DNA of 64,000 bases from Actibacterium mucosum KCTC 23349 (GTDB lineage: Bacteria > Pseudomonadota > Alphaproteobacteria > Rhodobacterales > Rhodobacteraceae), in the NCBI RefSeq assembly GCF_000647975.1, contig NZ_JFKE01000007.1, positions 120,959 through 184,958 on the forward strand, read 5' to 3'. This document shows positions 46,155-55,617 of the stretch, piece by piece (position 1 is the first letter of the stretch; every line of letters starts with the position of its first letter). Under the pieces are notes generated by a model that made no database searches, had not been told where the DNA came from, and worked only from the letters and a program-made list of their open reading frames with translations. The translations under genes were made by a program, and so were the position numbers.

Positions 46155-47561
46155 TCAGACGCTGTAGTACAGTTTGAATTCCATGGGGTGCGGGGTGTGC
46201 TCGTAGGCATAGACCTCTTCCCATTTCAGTTCCGCATAGCCTTCCAGCTGATCTTTGGTGAACACGTCACCGGCCAGCAGGAACTCGTTGTCTTCTTCCA
46301 GCGCTTCCAGAGCTTCGCGCAGCGAGGCGCAAACGGTCGGGATACCGGCCAGCTCTTCGGGCGGCAGATCGTACAGGTCTTTGTCCGAAGCCTCGCCCGG
46401 ATCGATCTTGTTTTTGATGCCGTCCAGACCAGCCATCAGCAGTGCTGCAAAGCACAGGTAGGGGTTGGCCGAGGGATCGGGGAAGCGGGCCTCGACACGC
46501 TTGGCTTTCGGCGATTCCGCCCACGGGATACGCACACAGCCCGACCGGTTGCGGGCCGAGTAGGCGCGCAGAACCGGAGCTTCAAAACCCGGGATCAGGC
46601 GCTTGTAGCTGTTGGTCGATGGGTTGGTGAAAGCGTTCAGCGCTTTGGCGTGCTTCAGGATGCCACCGATGAACCACAGGGCTTCGTCAGACAGATCAGC
46701 ATACTTGTCGCCAGCGAACAGAGGCTTGCCGTCTTTCCAGATCGACATGTTCACGTGCATACCAGTGCCGTTGTCGCCCGCGATGGGCTTGGGCATGAAG
46801 GTTGCCGATTTGCCATAAGCGTGGGCCACGTTGTGGATCACGTATTTGTACTTCTGCAGCTCGTCGGCCTGTTTGGTCAGGCTGTCGAAGATCAGGCCCA
46901 GCTCGTGCTGACAGCTGGCCACCTCGTGGTGGTGCTTGTCAACTTTCATGCCGATGCGCTTCATGGTCGACAGCATTTCCGAACGCAGGTCTTGCGCATC
47001 GTCAACGGGGTTGACCGGGAAGTAACCACCCTTGACGCCCGGACGATGGCCCATGTTGCCCATCTCGTATTCGGTGTCGGTGTTCCACGAGGCGTCCTGT
47101 GCGTCGACGGCGTAGGAAACCTTGTTCATCTCAACCGAGAAACGAACGTCGTCGAACAGGAAGAATTCAGCTTCCGGACCCATATAGGCCGTGTCGCCGA
47201 TGCCCGATGCTTTCAGGTAGGCTTCGGCCTTTTCTGCGGTGCCACGCGGGTCACGCGCATAGGCTTCGCCGGTGTCCGGTTCGCAAACCGAACAGTGGAT
47301 GCAAAGCGTTTTTTCCGCATAGAACGGATCGATATAGGCGCTTTCGGTGTCGGGCATCAGTTTCATGTCCGACTCGTCGATCGATTTCCAACCGGCGATG
47401 GACGAACCGTCAAACATGAAGCCTTCTTCCAGGAAGTCTTCGTCGACCTGATCGGCCATCACGGTCACGTGCTGCAGCTTGCCGCGCGGGTCGGTGAAAC
47501 GGATATCGACATATTCGATACCCTCATCGGCGATGGTCTTGAGAACCGTCTCTTTGCTCAT
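46155..47561 (-). CDS. glnA: Glutamine synthetase, type I
   Basis: Dodecameric GSI, 468 residues, makes glutamine from glutamate, ammonia and ATP. The beta-grasp start [19 protein letters not shown] is followed by [13 protein letters not shown]-site and metal-ligand segments ([40 protein letters not shown]) and the site for reversible adenylylation, Tyr397 in DLYDLPPEE. Tyr397 and the Arg-Asn loop NRSGCVRIP are intact, so the GlnE-dependent control is expected to work. glnB lies 57 bp upstream on the same strand (with an intergenic hairpin), and a terminator follows. Confidence 0.98.
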   Translation of the reverse strand: MSKETVLKTIADEGIEYVDIRFTDPRGKLQHVTVMADQVDEDFLEEGFMFDGSSIAGWKSIDESDMKLMPDTESAYIDPFYAEKTLCIHCSVCEPDTGEAYARDPRGTAEKAEAYLKASGIGDTAYMGPEAEFFLFDDVRFSVEMNKVSYAVDAQDASWNTDTEYEMGNMGHRPGVKGGYFPVNPVDDAQDLRSEMLSTMKRIGMKVDKHHHEVASCQHELGLIFDSLTKQADELQKYKYVIHNVAHAYGKSATFMPKPIAGDNGTGMHVNMSIWKDGKPLFAGDKYADLSDEALWFIGGILKHAKALNAFTNPSTNSYKRLIPGFEAPVLRAYSARNRSGCVRIPWAESPKAKRVEARFPDPSANPYLCFAALLMAGLDGIKNKIDPGEASDKDLYDLPPEELAGIPTVCASLREALEALEEDNEFLLAGDVFTKDQLEGYAELKWEEVYAYEHTPHPMEFKLYYSV

Positions 47562-47594
47562 ACTACGTATGTTCCCTCTGCTTGAATGTTTCGA

Positions 47595-47611
47595 CTGCCC
47601 GCACCGGGCAG
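47595..47611 (-). promoter_or_regulatory. Hairpin in the glnB-glnA spacer
   Basis: A perfect 7-bp stem CTGCCCG-GTG-CGGGCAG (minus-strand sense) lies between the glnB stop and glnA. No T-run follows, so it is more likely an mRNA processing/stability structure or a partial attenuator than a terminator. Confidence 0.55.
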
Positions 47612-47618
47612 GGATGAA

Positions 47619-47996
<378 letters not shown>

Positions 47997-48072
47997 TCAG
48001 ACCACTTTCCCCGGCCATGAACAATCAGCTAGGATAAGAGGGCGGGCAGGCCTGATCGGATTCTCAGGGGTG

Positions 48073-48101
48073 TGATTAAAATTTGTGCAACTTGCTGTCA
48101 A
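48073..48101 (-). promoter_or_regulatory. Probable sigma-70-type promoter of glnBA
   Basis: A perfect TTGACA (plus 48096-48101) is followed after 17 bases by TAATCA (plus 48073-48078) in the minus-strand sense, about 116 bases before the glnB GTG. I looked for an NtrC palindrome or a -24/-12 sigma-54 pattern in the same spacer and found none that was convincing. Confidence 0.55.
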
Positions 48102-48135
48102 TCGGGGCAGTTAGCAAACTTTTGAGGCAGGGCCT

Positions 48136-49716
48136 ATGACCGAATTGTTAACTTCTGCACAAATGCGCGCCATTGAGCGGGCCGCCATCGACTCCGGTAA
48201 GGTCACAGGGCTGGAACTGATGGAACGCGCCGGGGCAGGGGTGGTTGAGGCAGTGTTCGAAGAATGGCCCGAGTTGCAGAAAGCGCCGCACCGCGCCGTT
48301 GTGCTCTGTGGCCCCGGCAATAACGGTGGCGACGGTTTCGTGGTGGCGCGGTTGCTGAAGGAATGGGGCTGGCAGGTGAGGGTCTACCTTTATGGCGATC
48401 CGGAAAAGCTGCCGCCGGATGCAAGGGTGAACTTTGATCGATGGAAAGTTTTGGGCAAGGTTGGGACTTGGGACAACTTTGAAAAACTAAAAACATGGCG
48501 CTGCGATCTGGTGATCGATGCTTTGTTCGGGACCGGTCTAAAGCGCGGCCTTGAACCTCTTAGCGAATTTTTCTGGGATATGGAGGACATCGTCGACTAT
48601 TGTCCGGTCGAACCCGGCCACAAAACTGGTCGGCCGGCAATTGTGTCGGTTGATATTCCAAGTGGGATTTGTTCGGACAGCGGAAAATACTTTCCCCACG
48701 AAAAGAACTATAACCGGTTTGCGGCAACCGCTCATCTGACAGTTTCGTTTCATCGCGCAAAGCTTGGACACTACTTATCCGAAGGCCCAAAAAATAGCGG
48801 AAAGACGGTTGTCAAATCGATCGGCCTTGAAGGTGGGCCTGCGGTGCAGCCAGATGAGATCGTGCGACTGGTTGAACCTCCGTTTCTTGGGCTGCCAAAG
48901 CTGGGTGACCACAAGTATAGCCACGGCCATGTCCTGATCCTTTCGGGCGATGTTGGTAAAACCGGTGCGGCGCGACTGGCGGCGCGGGGGGCGCTGAGAG
49001 CCGGTGCGGGGCTGGTGACGGTTGGGGCGCCTGCGACGGTAATGCCCGAATGCGCCGCGCAGCTGACGGCGATCATGCTGCGGCAGGTCGGTACAGCCGC
49101 GGAATTGAACGCCGTTCTCGGCGACACACGGATCAACGCACTGTGCATTGGGCCGGGGTTGGGCCTGAGCGATGAAAGCTCGCAGCGATTAGCGGAGGGC
49201 TTGAAGAGCGGGCGTGCGGTGGTGCTGGACGCGGACGCGTTAACGCTCATCGGCCGCGATGCGGCACTCTTCGCGATGTTGCACGACCGATGCATATTGA
49301 CCCCGCATGGGGGCGAGTTTGCGCGGCTTTTTCCAGACATAGCCGAACGGCTTTCTGCTCCGGCAGTGCGCGGTCCAGCCTATTCCAAGATTAACGCGGT
49401 GCGTGCGGCCGCGGCACGCGCGGGCTGTGTTGTGCTGTTCAAGGGTCCCGATACCGTGATCGCCGCGCCGGATGGGCGGTGTTCGATCAACGCGGCCGTT
49501 TATGACCGGGCCGCGCCTTGGCTTGCAACGGCGGGATCGGGTGATGTGTTGGCGGGCTTCCTCACCGGGCTGCTGGCGCGCGGGTTTTCGCCAATGGAGG
49601 CCGCCGAAACCGGGGCGTGGCTGCATGTGGAATGCGCGCGGAAATTTGGCCCCGGCGTGATTGCCGAGGACCTGCCGGAGATGCTGCCTGCGGTGTTTCG
49701 TGATCTAGGGCTTTAG
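48136..49716 (+). CDS. nnr: Bifunctional NAD(P)H-hydrate epimerase / ADP-dependent dehydratase
   Basis: Metabolite-repair enzyme of 526 residues that epimerises and dehydrates damaged NAD(P)H hydrate back to NAD(P)H. The N-terminal YjeF_N domain has LCGPGNNGGDGFVVARLLKE (nucleotide-binding) and a DALFGTGL segment with catalytic Asp. The C-terminal ribokinase-like YjeF_C domain has HGHVLILSGD, VGKTGAARLAARGALRAGAG, LTPHGGEFARL and the signature ATAGSGDVLAG. Both domains are complete. It is divergent from glnB, with the ATG preceded by GAGGCAGGG, and convergent with the Hint-domain gene (4-bp overlap). Confidence 0.95.
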   Translation: MTELLTSAQMRAIERAAIDSGKVTGLELMERAGAGVVEAVFEEWPELQKAPHRAVVLCGPGNNGGDGFVVARLLKEWGWQVRVYLYGDPEKLPPDARVNFDRWKVLGKVGTWDNFEKLKTWRCDLVIDALFGTGLKRGLEPLSEFFWDMEDIVDYCPVEPGHKTGRPAIVSVDIPSGICSDSGKYFPHEKNYNRFAATAHLTVSFHRAKLGHYLSEGPKNSGKTVVKSIGLEGGPAVQPDEIVRLVEPPFLGLPKLGDHKYSHGHVLILSGDVGKTGAARLAARGALRAGAGLVTVGAPATVMPECAAQLTAIMLRQVGTAAELNAVLGDTRINALCIGPGLGLSDESSQRLAEGLKSGRAVVLDADALTLIGRDAALFAMLHDRCILTPHGGEFARLFPDIAERLSAPAVRGPAYSKINAVRAAAARAGCVVLFKGPDTVIAAPDGRCSINAAVYDRAAPWLATAGSGDVLAGFLTGLLARGFSPMEAAETGAWLHVECARKFGPGVIAEDLPEMLPAVFRDLGL

Positions 49717-50195
49717 GCGCTGACGTTCTGCTGGGCAGGCATGGCCACTTCCATACCGCCGGCATAGATCACCTCATCCTCGTCGAACTGCAGGTGATAG
49801 CACCGGGTCGCAGCCTCGACCTGCGAGATATACACACCATCGGCCAGACGTTCCACGGCGACCAACGCACGTTCTGCGCCAAACAACGCTTGCGCACGCC
49901 AGTCACGCAGCAGCATCATCTGACCTGCGGGTACCAGTGTGTCTTCCCCCGGTTGATCTTCGCCCAATGCGCCGGGGCGGACCAGGTACATCTCTGTTTC
50001 TGCCTCGCGCACTGTCACGGAACGCAGAACCCGCATCCCGGCACGTGTGATCACACGGTCGCCGGCATTCAGGAATTCCACGGGAAGGGCGCCGTCCAGG
50101 GTCAGCACCTCGGTACCGGCGGCTATGCCGCCCGTGTTCGATTCCGCAATGGACGTCGCGCCACGCAAAGCGCGGCGGTCTACTGCCTTGGTCAT
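49713..50195 (-). CDS. Hint (Hedgehog/intein)-domain protein
   Basis: A 160-residue protein dominated by one Hint domain. It starts GGIAAGTEVLTLDGALPVEFLNAGDRVITRAG, the Hint pattern with the A/P-x-x-x-L-DG strand, followed by VTVREAETEMYLVRPGALGED and VPAGQMMLLRDWRA (the histidine/aspartate block B) and VYISQVEAATRCYHLQF. The usual catalytic N-terminal Cys or Ser is replaced by Ala at the position after GI, so self-cleavage activity is unlikely, at least in the classic way. Such Hint proteins are common in Rhodobacteraceae and often unlinked to secretion genes; the function is unknown. Stop overlaps the nnr stop by 4 bp. Confidence 0.78.
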   Translation of the reverse strand: MTKAVDRRALRGATSIAESNTGGIAAGTEVLTLDGALPVEFLNAGDRVITRAGMRVLRSVTVREAETEMYLVRPGALGEDQPGEDTLVPAGQMMLLRDWRAQALFGAERALVAVERLADGVYISQVEAATRCYHLQFDEDEVIYAGGMEVAMPAQQNVSA

Positions 50196-50350
50196 GGAAG
50201 GCCTCGCTCGATTGCTGCCTTATTGTTTTGTCAAACATTAGGGCAAAAATGTGTTAACGGCGAGAGGTTTTTACGACCAATTTTCCACTCGCATCCCGGT
50301 GGAGCCTTTGCTAGAAGGCCACGACACGCGGACAACGATCCGGCGTGGAT

Positions 50351-50435
50351 GCGGGTGTGGCGAAATTGGTAGACGCACCAGATTTAGGTTCTGGCGCCGC
50401 AAGGCGTGGGGGTTCAAGTCCCTCCACCCGCACCA
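50351..50435 (+). tRNA. tRNA-Leu (anticodon UAG)
   Basis: An 85-base tRNA with acceptor stem GCGGGTG/CACCCGC, discriminator A and encoded CCA. The anticodon arm CCAGA-TTTAGGT-TCTGG gives TAG (UAG), reading CUN Leu codons. The long variable arm (GCGCCGCAAGGCGT) and the TpsiC arm GGGGG-TTCAAGT-CCCTC fit a class II tRNA-Leu. It borders the polysaccharide cluster. Confidence 0.96.
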
Positions 50436-50804
50436 AAACAGATATTCAGGTTAGCGATTAACGTTGGGGCCAAGATACCTTGCGCTGCCCCGGTGTTCCT
50501 GGGCGAAGCCAGGAGCGTTGTCATGTGCCCAACACCTGGCCCGGTTGATGCGAATTAAAACGCCAGTCGCGGTCGATGTGCCGCCCTTCAAGGTCCTCGG
50601 TGTGCACGTATTTTGATCCACCAAACGACAAGGTGGCTGTTCCGGGATGGCACTGTGTCGCACTTGTTGACATCACTCAGCGTTTGATCGCAAGAACCTT
50701 AACTACGCATACTGCGTGCAGATCGTAGAACACATTGCGGGTTTAACCCGAACGACGCATTACCTCAGCCAAGCCACCTTGCTCTGAAATTTTAGGCTCC
50801 CGTT
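50436..50804. other. Intergenic region between tRNA-Leu and the polysaccharide cluster
   Basis: No convincing gene in these 369 bp. A 70-codon minus-strand frame (50451-50663) shows no family. A palindrome CGGGTTTAACCCG occurs near 50739-50752. I looked for integrase remnants and tRNA 3'-end repeats and saw none. Confidence 0.45.
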
Positions 50805-51902
50805 ATGAACCCCAATCTCAACGCGTTTCGCGGCATTTCGATCCTGATCGTAGCCCTTTATCACTACACATCCCGGCTACCGCCTGACGCCTTTCTGCCC
50901 AACGGTCAGGAATTGGGGCACTTCTTTCGTTTCGGATGGATTGGCGTCTATGTTTTCTTTGCGATCAGCGGGTATTGCATATTGGGCTCATACCTGCGGT
51001 CGGCAGATAGTTGGGAGTTCTTCGCAAAGCGCGTCGCAAGAATTTACCCTCTGTTCGTCGTTTCGTCGACGGTTGTCTTCTTGTACATAACGCTTTTTCA
51101 CGTTCCATCGTTTTCACGGGATGGGTGGTCGTTCAATGCGCAAGACGTTTCCGTACAAGACTATGTCTTCACAACGTTTTTTCTGGCAAACGATCTTGGC
51201 TTCACTTGGGTTGATGGGGCTTACTGGACGCTGCTTGTCGAGGTGAAGTTCTACTTCATCATCGCGTTGGTGTTTGGGCTCATAGCGCGACATGCGCTTC
51301 ACATTTCCGAGTACATTTTTGGCTTTGCGCTGCCACTTGCCTGGGTATTCAGCATCTACGCAGATATCGGCCCCGCAGAGAAAATATTGCGGAATATCTT
51401 TCTCGCACCTTACTTTCCTTTCTTTGTCATCGGGATGCGGGCGGCGGTTGACGAAAAACTGTCGTGGCGATTGGGGGTGCATCTCGCGGTTTCTGCTGTC
51501 GTTATGTACCATATCTCGGCCGGAAAATCGTCGTTCTATGAAGAAACGTGGGTAACGATGATTGCATACGCGACCCTAATTGGCTTGCTTGTGGTCGCGT
51601 TCTTCAAGCCCACAGTAAACATGTTCCCGAAGGCGGTTCAGCCACTGGCCAAACTGCTGGGTTGGATCGGTGTCTACAGCTATGCATGGTATCTGGTTCA
51701 CCAAAAAATCGGGCTTTCGGTTGTTGCGATGTCTGCGCCTGTGGTTGGGGGATTTGTTGCTGTGCTTCTGGCGATCCTCTTTACCATTGCTCTGGCCTAT
51801 CTGCTGTCCTGGCTCGTAGAGAATCGGTACAGGAAACACGTTCAGCAGATCGTTCTGAAGGTGTTCGGCGCTGTAAGACCACAGCCCGCTAACAAGGCGT
51901 GA
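50805..51902 (+). CDS. Acyltransferase family 3 (OafA/YrhL-like) membrane protein
   Basis: A 365-residue polytopic protein with about ten membrane segments of the acyltransferase-3 family, which moves O-acetyl or other acyl groups onto polysaccharides, lipid A or similar. The N-terminal block LNAFRGISILIVALYHYTSRLP has the conserved Arg9 and His20 needed for activity, then GWIGVYVFFAISGYCI and KRVARIYPLF, as in the family. It is the first gene of the surface-polysaccharide region and runs away from tRNA-Leu. The codon use is more A/T-rich than in neighbouring core genes. Confidence 0.88.
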   Translation: MNPNLNAFRGISILIVALYHYTSRLPPDAFLPNGQELGHFFRFGWIGVYVFFAISGYCILGSYLRSADSWEFFAKRVARIYPLFVVSSTVVFLYITLFHVPSFSRDGWSFNAQDVSVQDYVFTTFFLANDLGFTWVDGAYWTLLVEVKFYFIIALVFGLIARHALHISEYIFGFALPLAWVFSIYADIGPAEKILRNIFLAPYFPFFVIGMRAAVDEKLSWRLGVHLAVSAVVMYHISAGKSSFYEETWVTMIAYATLIGLLVVAFFKPTVNMFPKAVQPLAKLLGWIGVYSYAWYLVHQKIGLSVVAMSAPVVGGFVAVLLAILFTIALAYLLSWLVENRYRKHVQQIVLKVFGAVRPQPANKA

Positions 51903-52323
51903 TGCAAGTCATGCCGCTCAATCGAAGAGTGGATGACAAGCTACGATTGTGTGTTCGCCAGCGGCATTGTTGCCAGGCCCGCAAGTGCGGGGCAGAATCT
52001 GTTCTCAGATGCATTGAAGTCTCATGATAATGCCCGAAACCACGCTTAAGATTTCATCGTTTGATGAATTGCAGACCAATTTGCGGGCGCGGTCCTCTTG
52101 CATTGGTCGGGAACATATGAAACTCAACTCTCGGAGTTTTGAACGAAAGTCACGCATCTGACACAGAGTTTTTTTAGGACGCAGCTTTAGCAGGTCAGCA
52201 CAGCTTCTGTTGTTTGGGTCGGATTGGGAATGCCCCCGGAAAACCGGCCCTTAGGGGCAACTGGCACGCGTGGGGACAGCACGTTGTTGAAGTGCGGACG
52301 GCCGTTAAAAGGAAGATAGATTC
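51903..52323. other. Intergenic region upstream of ugd
   Basis: 421 bp without a supported gene. A 33-codon frame starting ATG 52025 has no clear ribosome site and no family. T- and A-rich patches around 52160-52175 (GAGTTTTTTTAGG) and an inverted-repeat-like CCGGAAAACCGG at 52236-52247 could be part of the ugd promoter or an upstream terminator. Confidence 0.45.
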
Positions 52324-53490
52324 ATGAAAATTGCAGTTGCCGGGATCGGCTATGTCGGGCTTTCAAACGCGACGCTCTTGGCCCAGAACCATGACGTCGT
52401 GGCCGTCGACGTGTCGCAGGACCGTGTCGATATGGTCAATGCACGCAAGAGCCCGATTGTGGACGCCGAGTTGGAAGAGTTCCTTGCCGAAAAGGAGCTG
52501 TCGCTGACGGCAACCACAGATGCCGAGGCCGCGTATCGGGACGCAGACTTTGTGTTGGTCGCCACTCCGACGAACTATGACCCCAAATCGAACTATTTTG
52601 ATACGTCCAGCGTCGAGCAGGTCATCCTCAAGGTTCTCGAAGTGAATGACAAAGCCGCCATTGTCGTGAAATCGACGATTCCGGTTGGTTTTGTTACCCG
52701 TGTCCGCGAAGAGTTTGAAACCGACCAGGTCCTGTTCAGCCCAGAGTTCCTGCGCGAAGGCCGCGCACTTTATGACAACCTGTACCCAAGCCGGATCATT
52801 GTCGGTGAGCGGTCCGAACGGGCAGAGGTTTTTGCGAACCTGCTGTTGGAAGGCGCGATTAAGAAGGACGTACAGGTCCTGTTCACTGACGCCGACGAGG
52901 CCGAGGCGATCAAGCTGTTTGCCAATACCTATCTTGCAATGCGCGTCGCGTTCTTTAACGAGTTGGACAGCTATGCCATGGCCGGTGGCATGGATACGCG
53001 CCAGATCATTGACGGTATCTCGCTGGATCCGCGTATCGGTGACCATTACAACAACCCCAGCTTTGGTTATGGCGGGTATTGTCTGCCGAAAGACACCAAA
53101 CAGCTGTTGGCGAACTACTCGCATGTTCCACAGAACTTGATCCGCGCCATTGTCGACGCCAACCGAACCCGCAAGGACTTTTTGTCGGATCAAATTCTGA
53201 TGCGGGGCCCGAAGGTTGTGGGCGTTTACCGCCTGGTCATGAAAGCCGGCTCTGACAACTTCCGCCAGTCCTCGATCCAGGGCATCATGAAACGCCTCAA
53301 AGCCAAGGGCATCGAAGTGATTGTCTATGAACCCGTTTTGGAGGACGACACGTTCTTCCGCTCGCGGGTGGTCAATGATCTGGAGGCGTTCAAAGCCGAA
53401 GCCGACATTATTACGGCAAACCGCATGACCGACGAAATCGCGGATGTCGCGGAAAAAGTCTTCACGCGTGATTTGTTTGGCGCTGACTAA
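52324..53490 (+). CDS. ugd: UDP-glucose 6-dehydrogenase
   Basis: A 388-residue nucleotide-sugar dehydrogenase that oxidises UDP-glucose to UDP-glucuronate with two NAD+. The Rossmann start [20 protein letters not shown], the segment [20 protein letters not shown] and the catalytic Cys253 in [12 protein letters not shown] are visible; a Lys-rich central dimer helix ([25 protein letters not shown]) and C-terminal [10 protein letters not shown] complete it. This is the shorter E. coli-like Ugd. An AAGGAAG ribosome site lies before the ATG. The gene is followed after 12 bp by the epimerase, so UDP-GlcA is likely passed to the latter. Confidence 0.95.
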   Translation: MKIAVAGIGYVGLSNATLLAQNHDVVAVDVSQDRVDMVNARKSPIVDAELEEFLAEKELSLTATTDAEAAYRDADFVLVATPTNYDPKSNYFDTSSVEQVILKVLEVNDKAAIVVKSTIPVGFVTRVREEFETDQVLFSPEFLREGRALYDNLYPSRIIVGERSERAEVFANLLLEGAIKKDVQVLFTDADEAEAIKLFANTYLAMRVAFFNELDSYAMAGGMDTRQIIDGISLDPRIGDHYNNPSFGYGGYCLPKDTKQLLANYSHVPQNLIRAIVDANRTRKDFLSDQILMRGPKVVGVYRLVMKAGSDNFRQSSIQGIMKRLKAKGIEVIVYEPVLEDDTFFRSRVVNDLEAFKAEADIITANRMTDEIADVAEKVFTRDLFGAD

Positions 53491-53502
53491 ATCAAAGAGG
53501 CA

Positions 53503-54516
53503 ATGATGCAAACCGCACTCGTGACCGGCGCCGCCGGGTTCATCGGATCTTTCGTATGTCAAACTCTTCTGGACGAAGGTTGGCGGGTGATCGGTCTGGA
53601 TTGCATGTCGGACTATTATGATGTGTCTCTGAAAGAGCGGCGCGAAGAAAGCTTGAAGAGCTTCGCGCAATATCGGTCGGTTCACGACAAGGTTGAAACG
53701 CCCGGTTTGCTGATGGACATCTTCGCCGAAGAAAAGCCGGATGCGGTTATTCACCTGGCCGCTCAGGCGGGTGTGCGGTACTCGATCGAGAACCCGCGTT
53801 CCTATCTGGAAAGCAATATCGTGGGAACGTTTGAATTGCTTGAGGCCGCACGCGCGCATCCACCTAAGCACATGCTGTTGGCATCGACATCGTCGGCTTT
53901 CGGCGCGAACACCCAAATGCCGTACAAGGAAACGCAGCGCGCCGACCATCAGATGTCGTTCTACGCGGCAACGAAGAAATCCACGGAAAACATGGCGCAT
54001 TCCTACGCGCATCTTTTTGATCTTCCGGTCACGATGTTCCGCTTTTTCACGGTCTACGGCCCGTGGGGACGGCCGGACATGGCGTTGTTCAAGTTCACCA
54101 AGGCGATCTTGGAAGGCAAGCCTATCGACGTGTATAATTTCGGCGATATGAAGCGAGACTTCACCTATGTGGAAGACCTTGTTCACGCAATCCGTCTGTT
54201 GATCGATGCGGTTCCGCAACGCCCGGAAGACGGGGTTGTGCCCGATGGTGACAGTTTGTCACCCGTCGCACCGTTCCGGGTTGTGAACATTGGTAACAAC
54301 GATGCCGTGCAACTGACGGACTTCATCGAAGCGATCGAAGACGCAACGGGTTCCAAGGCAGAACGCAACCTGATGCCAATGCAGGCGGGCGACGTTCCGG
54401 CCACCTGGGCGGATGCGGACCTGTTGAAGGACCTCACAGGATACTCGCCCAAAACATCGGTCCGCGAAGGCGTGGCCAATTTCGTGCGATGGTATCGGCA
54501 ATACTACGACGCCTGA
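53503..54516 (+). CDS. UDP-glucuronate 4-epimerase-like SDR protein
   Basis: A 337-residue extended short-chain dehydrogenase. The start VTGAAGFIGSFVCQTLLDEGW is the NAD-binding GxxGxxG, followed by HLAAQAGVRYSIENP, the catalytic triad S...Y-xxx-K in STSSAFGA and FYAATKKSTE, and YGPWGRPDMALFKFT, typical of UDP-GlcA 4-epimerases (Cap1J/LspL-like) that interconvert UDP-GlcA and UDP-GalA. Placement 12 bp after ugd supports this. The start may be either of two adjacent ATGs. A hairpin after the stop belongs to the opposite-strand gene. A different uronate isomerase activity is possible. Confidence 0.88.
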   Translation: MMQTALVTGAAGFIGSFVCQTLLDEGWRVIGLDCMSDYYDVSLKERREESLKSFAQYRSVHDKVETPGLLMDIFAEEKPDAVIHLAAQAGVRYSIENPRSYLESNIVGTFELLEAARAHPPKHMLLASTSSAFGANTQMPYKETQRADHQMSFYAATKKSTENMAHSYAHLFDLPVTMFRFFTVYGPWGRPDMALFKFTKAILEGKPIDVYNFGDMKRDFTYVEDLVHAIRLLIDAVPQRPEDGVVPDGDSLSPVAPFRVVNIGNNDAVQLTDFIEAIEDATGSKAERNLMPMQAGDVPATWADADLLKDLTGYSPKTSVREGVANFVRWYRQYYDA

Positions 54517-54544
54517 CCGGAAAAAACTCAGGTTGAGGTGGAGA

Positions 54545-54579
54545 AAGAAAAATGGTCAGCCGCAATCGCGACTGACCAT
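54545..54579 (-). terminator. Intrinsic terminator of the GTA-spike-like operon
   Basis: On the minus strand a 12-bp stem, ATGGTCAGTCGC paired with GCGGCTGACCAT (one T-G pair), at 54552-54579 is followed by TTTTTCTTTC. It lies 36 bp beyond the stop of the ghsB-like gene. Confidence 0.9.
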
Positions 54580-54614
54580 CAAAAGTTGGCGACCAACGCG
54601 GCGGGTGTGGCAGC

Positions 54615-55529
54615 TTAGATCAACTGGATGGCCGTAATGTGACCAGACAGGCCAGCGGGCCAATATCCTGGTGAAACGGATTGGGCGGGAAAGGTCTGAG
54701 TTGATCCGTCGCTGAACGTTGCGACAACGTCGAAATTGCCGTTCCAATCGTTGAGTACCGGAAGATCAGCGGACCGCGAGGCCGATGTCGCGCCGGTATC
54801 AATGAAGGAAGTTTGGCTCATCCCTTCTTCGAATTGCGCGGCCAGAAACTCGACGGTTTCGCCCACGGTTGCACTGTCGGGACCGACGCCGAAATTCAGA
54901 GTACCGGAAAAGTTCGGTGTGAACACAAAAGACACACGCCGCGTCGCGCCGTCGGCCAGAAGCATTTCGGTCAAGCCTGTGATGGCCCCGGCCGTGGTCG
55001 CCGCCCCGGAAAGTGCACCAAAGCTGCCATTTACCCTTGTTTCGGTGCCACCGGCCGTATCGCGCAAACGGATACGCAACCGCCCGGATGTACCGCCAAC
55101 AAGATAGGTGGCAACGGCATAGTTTTGCCCATTTGTCACCGTCAGATCTGTTGCGACACGGTTCCAGATTTGACCTTGTGACGCGACGGTCACACCTGTG
55201 AAGATGCCAAAATTGGTGGTGCCGCGATCGGTTGCCGTCGCAGAAACACTTGCCCATGTCGACGCTGTCGGGCGCGCATGTGGCACAAGGTTGGTTGCGC
55301 TTGGTTCGACCAGCAGGCCACGGTTGGTTGCGCCCCCGAAGTCGAAGCCAAGGCGCGCGGTGTCGTTGGCGGCAAACTGGTAGGTCGTAGCATCCGAACG
55401 GACCACAGCCTGACTATCACGTGTCAGTTGCACCCCTTGCGGCAAAGAACCGCCGTCAAAACCAAGCCTTATCCCAACTTGCCTGCGTGATGACGCCAAA
55501 GCGCTCAAAGATAGTCCGAAACTGATCAT
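54615..55529 (-). CDS. Putative GTA/phage head-spike (receptor-binding) protein, GhsB-like
   Basis: A 304-residue protein of phage-fibre character. The start MISFGLSLSALASSRRQ and the N-terminal region LTRDSQAVVRSDATTYQFAAND, FDFGGATNRGLLVEPSATNLV match the attachment region common to phage-type receptor-binding proteins (RGLLVEP-TNL pattern). The rest is beta-rich with short Gly/Thr/Ser-rich strands, consistent with a jelly-roll carbohydrate-binding domain. The neighbour on the same strand resembles the spike base of the R. capsulatus GTA (rcc01079), so I infer this is the receptor-binding partner (rcc01080, GhsB). No cleavage or enzyme motif is seen. An A/G-rich GGAGAAAC precedes the ATG, and a strong terminator follows. 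Confidence 0.65.
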   Translation of the reverse strand: MISFGLSLSALASSRRQVGIRLGFDGGSLPQGVQLTRDSQAVVRSDATTYQFAANDTARLGFDFGGATNRGLLVEPSATNLVPHARPTASTWASVSATATDRGTTNFGIFTGVTVASQGQIWNRVATDLTVTNGQNYAVATYLVGGTSGRLRIRLRDTAGGTETRVNGSFGALSGAATTAGAITGLTEMLLADGATRRVSFVFTPNFSGTLNFGVGPDSATVGETVEFLAAQFEEGMSQTSFIDTGATSASRSADLPVLNDWNGNFDVVATFSDGSTQTFPAQSVSPGYWPAGLSGHITAIQLI

Positions 55530-55617
55530 CTGTTTCTCCGGTAATTTAGTGCAAGATCGAAGATGACCCCCGTCCGTCTCGCATGTTGTTGACGGTTACG
55601 CCCGAAGCGGAAGCTGT

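Noticed and set aside
46188..47585. 465-codon antisense ORF over glnA
   Set aside because: Mirror frame of the strongly conserved GlnA; no own ribosome site or motif.
50451..50663. Possible transposase or integrase remnant after tRNA-Leu
   Set aside because: The 70-residue frame has no DDE, tyrosine-recombinase or other motif I can identify, and no inverted repeats flank it.
52363..54219. 618-codon antisense ORF across ugd and the epimerase
   Set aside because: It spans two real genes with intact catalytic motifs; no domain pattern on the antisense strand.
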